Below, one piece after another: positions 26,490-34,488 of a stretch of 64,000 bases of DNA. The stretch lies in assembly GCF_002744735.1 (NCBI RefSeq), contig NZ_KZ319341.1, forward strand, positions 111,848 to 175,847, in the 5' to 3' direction. This DNA comes from Marinobacter guineae. Lineage in GTDB: Bacteria > Pseudomonadota > Gammaproteobacteria > Pseudomonadales > Oleiphilaceae. Position 1 is the stretch's first letter; each line of letters opens with the position of its first letter. Under the pieces are notes generated by a model. The model was not told where the DNA came from. It was given only the letters and a program-made list of their open reading frames with translations, and ran no database searches. The position numbers were made by a program, and so were the translations under genes.

Positions 26490-27482
26490 TTAATCTGCAC
26501 GGAACTGGGGAAGGCCAAGGGAGTGGTCCTCGGCCACATTGATCAGAACATCAGCCCTGCCCGGCATTTCAGCAAGACAGGCCCGGGTAACACGCTCGTA
26601 GTGCATGACGAACCGGCCGACTTCGTCATCATTCATTATGCGCAAACCTTGTGCGCCAGTGCCGACCTCGCCCTCTTCTGGTGCACTCCGGGTTTTCCGG
26701 GCCAGCTTCTTCTCCTGAAGACTGCGCCATTCCAGAACACACTTCATGGAGGGGGCTTTAAGCATCACCAGGCAGTCGATCTGGCCGAAAAAATTGCGGT
26801 ACTCACCTTTCAACTGCTCATTGACATAGGTTCGCCAGGTTCCGTGGGGATCTTCGTCCGCCTCCAGCCGATTGATCGGAGATCTCAGCGCCTCCGCATC
26901 CTCGGGCCTTGCATCCAGACACCACCCTTCAACCAGGATCACCTCAGCCCGGCCGGAAAACACAGGCCAGGCATCAGGTGGAACCCGATCGTCCCGGGAC
27001 TTGTCAAATGAAGGGATCGGGGTGCTGTCATCGGGCCCCGCGGAGCGAAGCTGGGCCAGTATTCTTTGCCCAAGAGAAACATCGTGGGTGCCGGGCACCC
27101 CACGGGTTTTGAACAGGGGGTGAACCCGTTCGGCAAGGCCTTGGCGCTCTGCTCTGGTAAGGTAGATGTCATCCAGGGAAAAGCTTGCGGTGGGGCAGCT
27201 CCGATGCCGGACCAGAATCTCCCGCAGAAACAGGGTCAGCGTAGACTTGCCGGTGCCCTGGGCGCCGTGGAGACCCACCACAACCGGACGCTTTTCCGCA
27301 TCATGGAGAGCCAGGATGTGATCCACCAGCGGCAAGATGGTCTGTTCCACGGTTCGGGCGTAGGTTTCAGGCAGGCCTTCCTGTTGAATCAGGGCCTTAA
27401 TGGTTTGTTCGAGTGATCGGTCAGACACGTTGGTTTTCCCGGTTTGCACAGATGGTTTATGAAACAGGTCAGCAGAATTCAT
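26490..27482 (-). CDS. D-glycerate 3-kinase-like P-loop kinase
   Basis: 330-aa kinase related to plant/yeast glycerate kinase and E. coli YggC. The Walker A motif is GLHGAQGTGKST, followed by FSLDDIYLTRAERQGLA, HPLFKTRGVPGTHD and the acidic VEGWCLD. It should return glycerate released by the phosphorylase to 3-phosphoglycerate, closing the cycle with the next three genes. Start uncertain: ATG at 27482 lacks a clear ribosome site, and a GTG at 27428 would remove 18 residues. The gene is divergent from selO, with starts only about 24 bases apart. Confidence 0.82.
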   Translation of the reverse strand: MNSADLFHKPSVQTGKTNVSDRSLEQTIKALIQQEGLPETYARTVEQTILPLVDHILALHDAEKRPVVVGLHGAQGTGKSTLTLFLREILVRHRSCPTASFSLDDIYLTRAERQGLAERVHPLFKTRGVPGTHDVSLGQRILAQLRSAGPDDSTPIPSFDKSRDDRVPPDAWPVFSGRAEVILVEGWCLDARPEDAEALRSPINRLEADEDPHGTWRTYVNEQLKGEYRNFFGQIDCLVMLKAPSMKCVLEWRSLQEKKLARKTRSAPEEGEVGTGAQGLRIMNDDEVGRFVMHYERVTRACLAEMPGRADVLINVAEDHSLGLPQFRAD

Positions 27483-27505
27483 ACCAATGGGAGTATAGGC
27501 ATTTT

Positions 27506-28960
27506 ATGAGTAGCAACGGTTTTCGCGTAGAGCATCGCTACCTGGAGCTCCCGGACAGCTTTTACACAAGAGTCCAGCCCTCGCCCCTAAGCGGTGCAAA
27601 GATGGTGTGCTTCAATCATCAGCTCGCTGAGCAGATGGGCTTCCATGCCAGGTCTGAATCCGACTGGACCGGCGTGGGCGCGGGCACCGAGTTGCTTGAG
27701 GGCATGGACCCGGTGGCGATGAAATACACCGGCCACCAGTTCGGCGTTTACAATCCGGAGCTGGGCGACGGCCGCGGCCTATTGCTGTGGGAAACCAACG
27801 GGCCGGACGGCCGCCGATGGGACTGGCACCTGAAAGGCGCCGGCACGACACCCTATTCCCGCTTTGGCGATGGACGGGCCGTTCTGCGTTCCACCATCCG
27901 CGAATACCTGTGCAGTGAGGCCATGCATGGCCTGGGCATTTCCACCACCCGGGCCCTGTTTATGATCAGCGCAAAAGACCCGGTTCGCCGGGAATCCATC
28001 GAAACCGCAGCAGCGCTGGTTAGGGTGGCGCAGAGCCATATCCGTTTCGGCCATTTCGAGTTTGCCGCCCATCATGAAGGGCCAGAAACGGTCAAAACCC
28101 TGCTGGAGCACGTGATCTCACTGCACTTTCCCCATTTGATCGGCCTGCCGGATGACGAGCGCTACACCCGCTGGTTTGAGGAAGTGGTAGAACGCACAGC
28201 CCGGATGATTGCAGACTGGCAGGCCGTCGGCTTCTGCCATGGCGTAATGAACAGCGACAATATGTCGATCATCGGAGACACCTTCGATTATGGCCCCTAT
28301 GCGTTCCTGGACGATTTCGATGCCGGCTACATCTCCAATCACACCGACCAGGCCGGCCGATACGCCTACAACCGCCAGCCGCAGGTGGGCTTTGATAATT
28401 GCCAGTACCTGGCTCGCGCCCTGCTCCCGATCATGGATGAAGATGATGTGCGCCGGGGCCTGCGCCGCTATGAAACCGCCTACAATGAACGGTTCCTGCA
28501 AAACATGCGCGACAAGCTGGGCCTGGCAATCGAAGATGAGGGAGACCTGGGCCTGATCATGGACACCTTCAGCATGCTGCATGAGCACCATGTGGACTAC
28601 ACCGCGTTTTTCCGGGCGTTGTCGAACCTCTATGCCAACGGCCATGGGCCGGTCAGGGATCTGTTCGTGGATCGCAGTGTGGCGGACCAGTGGCTGGAAC
28701 GCCATGAAGAGCGGCTGATGGGCGAGACCCGTGCCCACGATGAGCGGGAGTATGCCATGCGCGGGGTGAACCCGAAGTATGTGCTGAGAAACTATCTGGC
28801 CCAGCAGGTTATCCTGGAAGCTCAGAACGGGGATTATGAGCCGATGAAGGCACTGCTCAAGGTACTGGAACGACCGTTCGATGAGCAGCCGGAAAACGAG
28901 GCTTACGCTGCATTACCGCCGGACTGGGGCAAGCATCTGAATATCAGCTGCTCCTCTTGA
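27506..28960 (+). CDS. selO: Protein adenylyltransferase SelO (YdiU)
   Basis: 484-aa pseudokinase-fold AMPylase that moves AMP from ATP to Ser/Thr/Tyr of redox proteins. It has GHQFGVYNPELGDGRGLLL (glycine-rich region), TPYSRFGDGRAVLRSTIRE, GVMNSDNMSI with the metal Asn/Asp, and DYGPYAFLDDFDAGY (the DFG-like metal motif). It ends ISCSS: the Cys occupies the position that is selenocysteine in animal SelO. The start at 27506 (MSSNGFRVEHRY) is preferred to an ATG 31 codons upstream that would overlap the divergent kinase gene. Confidence 0.92.
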   Translation: MSSNGFRVEHRYLELPDSFYTRVQPSPLSGAKMVCFNHQLAEQMGFHARSESDWTGVGAGTELLEGMDPVAMKYTGHQFGVYNPELGDGRGLLLWETNGPDGRRWDWHLKGAGTTPYSRFGDGRAVLRSTIREYLCSEAMHGLGISTTRALFMISAKDPVRRESIETAAALVRVAQSHIRFGHFEFAAHHEGPETVKTLLEHVISLHFPHLIGLPDDERYTRWFEEVVERTARMIADWQAVGFCHGVMNSDNMSIIGDTFDYGPYAFLDDFDAGYISNHTDQAGRYAYNRQPQVGFDNCQYLARALLPIMDEDDVRRGLRRYETAYNERFLQNMRDKLGLAIEDEGDLGLIMDTFSMLHEHHVDYTAFFRALSNLYANGHGPVRDLFVDRSVADQWLERHEERLMGETRAHDEREYAMRGVNPKYVLRNYLAQQVILEAQNGDYEPMKALLKVLERPFDEQPENEAYAALPPDWGKHLNISCSS

Positions 28961-28971
28961 AATGACGCTTG

Positions 28972-29044
28972 GCCACGGACACTCACGGACAAAAAAGAAA
29001 AAGGCCTGTGTTCCTGATCTTTTCGTCCGTGACGTGTCCGTGGC
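28972..29044. repeat. Large imperfect stem-loop between selO and the fumarase gene
   Basis: Left arm 28972-28990 (GCCACGGACACTCACGGAC) and right arm 29025-29044 (GTCCGTGACGTGTCCGTGGC) pair along their full length with a single bulged base. They enclose a 34-base A/T-rich loop. Each arm itself carries a tandem GTCCGTG-type unit. It sits exactly between convergent genes, where it could block read-through in both directions; it may also be a mobile REP-like palindrome. Confidence 0.65.
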
Positions 29045-29051
29045 TAGCTCA

Positions 29052-30566
29052 TCAAACCGCCTTGGCGGCAATAATCTTATCGTGCCATTCAGCCGGACCG
29101 GTCTGATGCACTGAAGAACCGCGAGAATCCACGGCTACCGTGACTGGCATATCTTCCACCTCAAACTCGTAAATGGCTTCCATGCCCAGTTCCGGGAAGG
29201 CAACCACTTCGGCGTGCTTGATCGCCTTGGAAACCAGGTAAGCGGAGCCGCCCACGGCCATCAGGTAGACCGCGCCAAATTCCTTGATGGCATCAATGGC
29301 CACCTGGCCGCGCTCGGCTTTACCGATCATGCCGGTGAGGCCGGTCTTCTCCAGCATGGTGTGGGTAAACTTGTCCATGCGGGTTGCAGTCGTCGGACCT
29401 GCGGGGCCAACCACTTCTTCTCGCACCGGATCCACAGGGCCCACGTAGTAAATGAAACGCCCCTTCAGATCGACCGGCAGTTCCTCACCTTTCTCGATCA
29501 TGTCCACCATCTTCTTGTGGGCCGCGTCACGGCCGGTCAGCATCTTGCCGGACAGCAGAACGGTTTCACCTGGCTGCCACTCTTTTACATCCTCCGGAGT
29601 AACCGTATCCAGATTCACGCGGCGAACGTTCTCACCCACTTCCCAGGTAATTTCCGGCCAGTCTTCCAGGCTCGGCGGGGTCTGCAGGGAGGGGCCGGTG
29701 CCATCCAGGGTGAAATGGGCATGCCGAGTGGCAGCGCAGTTCGGAATGATGGCCACGGGTTTGTTGGCGGCGTGAGTCGGGTAATCCTTGACCTTCACAT
29801 CCAGAACCGTGGTCAGGCCGCCGAGGCCCTGGGCGCCGATACCCAGCTCATTCACCTTTTCGAACAGCTCCAGGCGCAGCTCTTCTGCGCGGTTGGAGGC
29901 ACCACGCTCTTGCAGATCGTGAATATCGATCGGGTCCAGCAGTGATTCTTTGGCCATTTCCATGGCTTTCTCCGCGGTACCACCGATACCAATACCGAGC
30001 ATGCCGGGCGGACACCAGCCGGCGCCCATTTGCGGCACCATCTTCAGCACCCAGTCGACAACGGAATCCGAGGGATTCAGCATGGCGAACTTGGATTTTG
30101 CCTCGGAACCGCCGCCCTTGGCGGCCACATGCACCTCGACCTTATCGCCCGGCACCATCTTGTAATGGATAATGGCCGGCGTGTTGTCACCGGTGTTCTG
30201 GCGTTTGCCATCCGGATCCGCCAGGATCGAAGCCCGTAGCACGTTATCCGGATTCGTGTACGCCCGGCGCACGCCTTCGTTGATCACTTCATCCAGCGGC
30301 AGTTCACAATCCCACTGCACGTTCATGCCGATGTTCACGAATACGGTAACAATACCGGTGTCCTGGCACAGCGGCCGGTGACCCTGGGCACACATCCGTG
30401 AATTGATCAGAATCTGGGCCATGGCATCCTTGGCCGCCTCGCTCTCTTCCCGCTGGTAGGCTTCATGAACCGCGTCAATGAAATCCTTGGGGTGATAGTA
30501 GGAAATGAACTGCAGCGCGTCCGCTACACTTTCAATCAGGTCGTCCTGGCGGATTACGGTGGTCAT
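29052..30566 (-). CDS. Class I (iron-sulfur) fumarate hydratase
   Basis: Converts fumarate to L-malate in the TCA cycle with an oxygen-sensitive [4Fe-4S] cluster. The 504-aa single chain has fused alpha and beta domains like FumA/FumB. Cluster cysteines are expected at CQDTGI near residue 68, in the GAGWCPPGMLGIGIGG segment, and at IPNCAATRH. The C-terminal beta part has VGPAGPTTATRMD and GQVAIDAI. This is not the unrelated class II FumC. AGG lies upstream of the ATG. Confidence 0.93.
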   Translation of the reverse strand: MTTVIRQDDLIESVADALQFISYYHPKDFIDAVHEAYQREESEAAKDAMAQILINSRMCAQGHRPLCQDTGIVTVFVNIGMNVQWDCELPLDEVINEGVRRAYTNPDNVLRASILADPDGKRQNTGDNTPAIIHYKMVPGDKVEVHVAAKGGGSEAKSKFAMLNPSDSVVDWVLKMVPQMGAGWCPPGMLGIGIGGTAEKAMEMAKESLLDPIDIHDLQERGASNRAEELRLELFEKVNELGIGAQGLGGLTTVLDVKVKDYPTHAANKPVAIIPNCAATRHAHFTLDGTGPSLQTPPSLEDWPEITWEVGENVRRVNLDTVTPEDVKEWQPGETVLLSGKMLTGRDAAHKKMVDMIEKGEELPVDLKGRFIYYVGPVDPVREEVVGPAGPTTATRMDKFTHTMLEKTGLTGMIGKAERGQVAIDAIKEFGAVYLMAVGGSAYLVSKAIKHAEVVAFPELGMEAIYEFEVEDMPVTVAVDSRGSSVHQTGPAEWHDKIIAAKAV

Positions 30567-30980
30567 AGGCGCCTCATCAGCTTGGTATCGTTATGTCGTG
30601 TTATCAAAAAATCGGGAGGCGAGAGTTTACCAGAAAATCGGTTTGGCGAGGGACCCGACAGATGGCGAAAGCTTTTGAGCAAAAACAGGGAAGTTACCGG
30701 CCCTGCGGGCTCGACAAACTGGTAACCGCCAACTATTTTTCACAAATGCCAATCTCCAACCGTGCGGGGAGGTTTCAAACTACCAGAATCACACTTTTGG
30801 CTGATCAACACTTGCCATACTGCCGCTATAGTCATAGATACAGAAATTGGCTTACAGCGCTGGCTACAATTTCAGACAACAGTTTAAGCAGAACAGGCCA
30901 CTGACAACGGGCTTACCGGATCAGACCGGCCCCGTCAGCTGCCGAACATAACGACACAACAACAGGAAAAGGTTCCACCC
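30567..30980. other. Divergent intergenic region, fumarase / VolA-like lipoprotein
   Basis: About 410 bases without a convincing gene. A possible rightward promoter is TTGCCA (30812-30817), 17 bases, then TAGATA (30835-30840), which would give a leader of roughly 130 bases before the lipoprotein gene. The leftward fumarase promoter was not resolved. Short open frames here have no credible start signal or family resemblance. Confidence 0.4.
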
Positions 30981-33900
30981 ATGTTCAAGAAAACTCTAAT
31001 AAGTCTTGCCGTGGCGTCTTCCCTAGGGCTTACAGGCTGCTTTGATAGTGGCGAGACGGGGGCGAATGCTAATCCGGATTATAAGATTAGTAACCCAGCC
31101 ATTGATGGCAAGTCGTATCCAAGGTTCAACCCGATCATCGCTGATCAGTTTATCGACACAGGTACGGCTCTGCCGCTGCCCAACGATTTGCTGTTCCAGC
31201 AAGCCAGCCTTAACACGGCCCCCCCTACGAAGGCCGACGGAACCTTTATCGATGCCGCCAGCGCCAACCCCAACGCCGTGGAGTATGCTCTCGGCTTCCT
31301 GGACGGCATCTCAACGGTGGCCCCTATTGACCTGCCTTTCGAAGGCTCCATCAAGGAAGGAAGCGTCAAGGACACTCAGTTTGTCGCTCCCAATGTTCCT
31401 AACCCCGGACAGAACGTGTTCTTGCTCGAACTGGCCTACCCGGGTGGTGACGCTCTGAGTTCAACCAGTCTCTTCGTTAAGGGTGGTTTGGCTCCATCAG
31501 ACTACGAAGATGGCATCAGCAGTGATGAACTGACGGCTGTCGAAAGCGAAGCCCGCATTAACCGGTCTACCGGCTTGCCTCAAACAAAGAGTGTGGAAAT
31601 ACCAGTTCCGGCTATCGCAACTGGCGCCAACCCTGTGGACTTCCGCGCAGAGGTGATTAATCTCGACGGTGGTACGGCAAATTATTTGCGAATTACCCCG
31701 CTGAAACCGCTGAAACCACAAACTCGTTATCTGGTCGTGGTCACCGACAGCATCACCGACCTTAACGATGACAAAATCATCAAAGACCCGCTTTTCGAGT
31801 CCGTAGCCGATCAGGATGCAGTTCTGGGTAATGCCAGCGCTTTGGCCCCAGTACGGGATGCCGCGCTGGGCTGGCAATCTCTGGCTGAAGCATACTTCAA
31901 TGCCGCAACCAACCAGGTCCGCCAGGCAAACGGTCTGCCTGCGATTGATCGTAGCAACATCGCACTGGCCTATACCGCCACGACCGGCGGCACCTCCGCC
32001 GTGCTGGACAGCATTGCCAACCCAGCTTCCTTCTTTGAGAAAGGACTTCGGACCGAGGCAAAACAAGACGCCATCTATAAGCTCGTAACTGGACAACTGA
32101 CGCTCTCAGCCGTGGAAGTCGGCGGAGGTTTTCCTAGCAACGAAGTAGCGGCAGAAAATCAGTGTTTGAACGCAGCGCTTATCGGCACCGTGACAGACTC
32201 AAGCAGCCCCGCCTATATTCCGGAGCTTGACCCGGCCAGTTCAGCGTATGACTCGAGCATCACAACCTTCGCCCAGTTACCGAGTAACTCCAAAAAAGCG
32301 GTAGCCCAAAGTGCTGTGGCAGGGGCAAATGAAAAAATTGAGAACGAAGAGATCAACGATGCAGATGTCGGTGGCTTCTCTTGCGGTGATGGCCTCACCT
32401 TTGCCCAGGTTGCCGGGGGAACTGAGGGCGCTTTGGTATCCGCTCTGCCACAACCGACAGATCGCAACACCGCGTTCTACACTGCCACGGGGCTCGGTAG
32501 TTCACCCCAACCAGCAGCTGCGTTCGGTCTTCCCAATGCAGCCGACATCCACTTGGGGCAAATTGAGTTGCCCTACTATCTTCAGGTTCCTGAGTCAGAA
32601 GCCGATGCGCCAGCTGCTCTGACTACAGCCTGGCAGGCCAACGAAGTAATCGGCGGGGCAATTGACACTGCCCAGGGCAATGAGGCCGGCACGACACCGC
32701 CAACCGACAAGGTAACCTACCGCTACCCGTTCCCTGGCGGGGAAACCGGCGGCACTGCCGTTCAGGCACCGGTGCTTCTGCAAACGCCGGCAGGAGCTGG
32801 CAGCGCGGGATCGACTGGCGCAAGTGGATTGCCTGTTGTGATCTACCAGCACGGCATCTTTGGTGAGCGTGGACATTCCTTGGTCCTGGGCAACCAGCTG
32901 GCAGCGGCCGGTTACGCAACGCTTGCAATTGACCTGCCCCTGCATGGTGTCGCACCCTTGCTGCCTAGCGACGGTTCGGCTAACCCGCTACTTCCACTTA
33001 GCGTGGACTATGATGCGACTACGCCGGATAACGAGCCTCCCTTCAAAGCGATCCCGACGTTCGCCGATTTGCAGGAACGTCACTTTGGCTACGCAACAAA
33101 CGCAGAGGGTGACGTCGTCTCGATCAACTATGGAGAAAACGCCAACGGTACCTCAGGTGCAAACTACCTGAATCTTAGCGTTCTGCCCTTGCCGCGCGAT
33201 GCGGCCCGCCAGGCAGTGGTTGATCTGATGAACCTGAATGCGTCCATCGCCGACATTGACTTTGATGCTGACGGCACGCCTGATCTCAACCCATCCCAAG
33301 TGTACTTTGTGGGTCACTCACTTGGCGGCATTGTAGGCACCACGTTTGTGGCAACCAACAACAAGGCAGTAGCCAACGACACCAACAGCGAACTGAACCC
33401 CATCAACGCAGCAGCGCTGGTGACCTCTGGCGGCGGTATTGCTCGGCTGCTTGAGAACTCCCCAAATATCGGCCCAGTTGTTATTGGTGGACTTGCGGAA
33501 AATGGTGTCACACAGGGTTCGTCCGCGTTTGAGATTTACCTGAGCGTGGCACAGGCTGCCGTGGACTCCTCGGATTCCATCAACTTCGCGGAGGCTTTGG
33601 CAGAAGGGGCAACCCCCGTCTATGCCAACGAGATATATGGGGATGGTTCGTCCCGTGCGACTCAGGATCAAACCATTCCTGTCGCCGCAGACACTCTTTT
33701 TGCCGGGGCTTACACAGCACCTCTGGGTGAAGCCAATCCCGCACCACTATCCGGCACTGAACCACTGCTTGACCTTTTGAATACAACAGCTGTCAGTACC
33801 AATGGACCGGTTAGCGGCAACGTGGCGGTTCGCTTTAACACAGGCACTCATACCACCATCATCAAGCCAGCTTCAGCCATTGGCGAGGCTGTGTTCGCTG

Positions 33901-34004
33901 ACATGGCAACCAATATTGTGAGCTTCTTTGGTTCAAATGGCGCCAGTATTGGTTTCGCTGGCGCAGCACCGGTAGTTGTGGACGGAGACCCAACCGAGAA
34001 CTAA
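30981..34004 (+). CDS. VolA/Pla-1-like extracellular lipase lipoprotein
   Basis: 1007-aa predicted lipoprotein. The signal peptide MFKKTLISLAVASSLGLTGC has lipobox LTGC and acylated Cys20. The first 550 residues are Ala/Ser/Asp-rich and contain an Ig- or beta-like region (residues about 200-260). The alpha/beta-hydrolase domain lies at about 590-960, with oxyanion-type IYQHGIFGERGHSLVLG, the nucleophile S780 in FVGHSLGG and a late His957 in NTGTHTT. VolA of Vibrio is a surface-exposed lysophospholipase that frees fatty acids from host or environmental lipids; a similar role is inferred. AGGAAAAGG precedes the ATG and a strong terminator follows, so it is a single-gene unit. Confidence 0.85.
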   Translation: MFKKTLISLAVASSLGLTGCFDSGETGANANPDYKISNPAIDGKSYPRFNPIIADQFIDTGTALPLPNDLLFQQASLNTAPPTKADGTFIDAASANPNAVEYALGFLDGISTVAPIDLPFEGSIKEGSVKDTQFVAPNVPNPGQNVFLLELAYPGGDALSSTSLFVKGGLAPSDYEDGISSDELTAVESEARINRSTGLPQTKSVEIPVPAIATGANPVDFRAEVINLDGGTANYLRITPLKPLKPQTRYLVVVTDSITDLNDDKIIKDPLFESVADQDAVLGNASALAPVRDAALGWQSLAEAYFNAATNQVRQANGLPAIDRSNIALAYTATTGGTSAVLDSIANPASFFEKGLRTEAKQDAIYKLVTGQLTLSAVEVGGGFPSNEVAAENQCLNAALIGTVTDSSSPAYIPELDPASSAYDSSITTFAQLPSNSKKAVAQSAVAGANEKIENEEINDADVGGFSCGDGLTFAQVAGGTEGALVSALPQPTDRNTAFYTATGLGSSPQPAAAFGLPNAADIHLGQIELPYYLQVPESEADAPAALTTAWQANEVIGGAIDTAQGNEAGTTPPTDKVTYRYPFPGGETGGTAVQAPVLLQTPAGAGSAGSTGASGLPVVIYQHGIFGERGHSLVLGNQLAAAGYATLAIDLPLHGVAPLLPSDGSANPLLPLSVDYDATTPDNEPPFKAIPTFADLQERHFGYATNAEGDVVSINYGENANGTSGANYLNLSVLPLPRDAARQAVVDLMNLNASIADIDFDADGTPDLNPSQVYFVGHSLGGIVGTTFVATNNKAVANDTNSELNPINAAALVTSGGGIARLLENSPNIGPVVIGGLAENGVTQGSSAFEIYLSVAQAAVDSSDSINFAEALAEGATPVYANEIYGDGSSRATQDQTIPVAADTLFAGAYTAPLGEANPAPLSGTEPLLDLLNTTAVSTNGPVSGNVAVRFNTGTHTTIIKPASAIGEAVFADMATNIVSFFGSNGASIGFAGAAPVVVDGDPTEN

Positions 34005-34051
34005 CAAAGATTGTGTCTTAAATTATTAAAGAGGGATTGCCCCTTACCCCG

Positions 34052-34077
34052 AAAACCCCGGAACTCCGGGGTTTTTT
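34052..34077 (+). terminator. Rho-independent terminator of the lipase gene
   Basis: AAAACCCCGG and CCGGGGTTTT form a perfect 10-bp stem with an AACT loop, followed by a T-run to 34077. It lies about 50 bases after the lipase stop. Confidence 0.9.
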
Positions 34078-34247
34078 ATTGCGGTGTCCCGTCCTGAAAT
34101 ACGTTGTCATCTGGGTAATGAGCAGATAGACAATGTTACTCGCATCAGCAAAAAGCGCACTCAGGGAGATTAAAACCTGAATTCTAAATTGACCGATGTC
34201 GATCAAGCTGAAAACGGCGAATTTACCTGTAAGCAAGCCCAAGAATT

Positions 34248-34439
34248 TTGGGAATTCAGGGCAGTAATACGGAGCTCATGTTGCTCCGAAAACACGGTGA
34301 ATTAGACTGGCGCTTATCGAGGAGCTCGACAATGAGCCGACCCCAGGAGACACCCGAGCAAAATATCAAGCCCCTGGAAAGAGCGCTGGAAGATGAGCGG
34401 CTCCGCGTTCGTCCACGAGTGAATCCCGCGCCTGCCTGA
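34248..34439 (+). pseudogene. Possible remnant of an IS3-type OrfA transposase in a gene-poor gap
   Basis: A short frame whose C-terminal part reads SRPQETPEQNIKPLERALEDERLRVR. This recalls the leucine-rich helix of IS3-family OrfA proteins, which usually have 'TPEQ', 'LE..L..ERLR' and then 'A..MI.IAE'. It is cut off by a stop before that continuation, with no OrfB or terminal repeats nearby. The rest of the gap 34078-34488 shows nothing else I can support. The match is by eye and weak. Confidence 0.3.
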
Positions 34440-34488
34440 ACATGGGCTTCAGTTTCTGTGGGAACGTCACCTACTCATGCTCTGCAAA

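Noticed and set aside
28943..28960. Selenocysteine codon at the end of SelO
   Set aside because: The position is a normal Cys codon in ISCSS and no SECIS-like hairpin is needed.
30593..30904. Short open frame in the fumarase-lipase gap
   Set aside because: No ribosome site, no family, and it overlaps the predicted lipase promoter.
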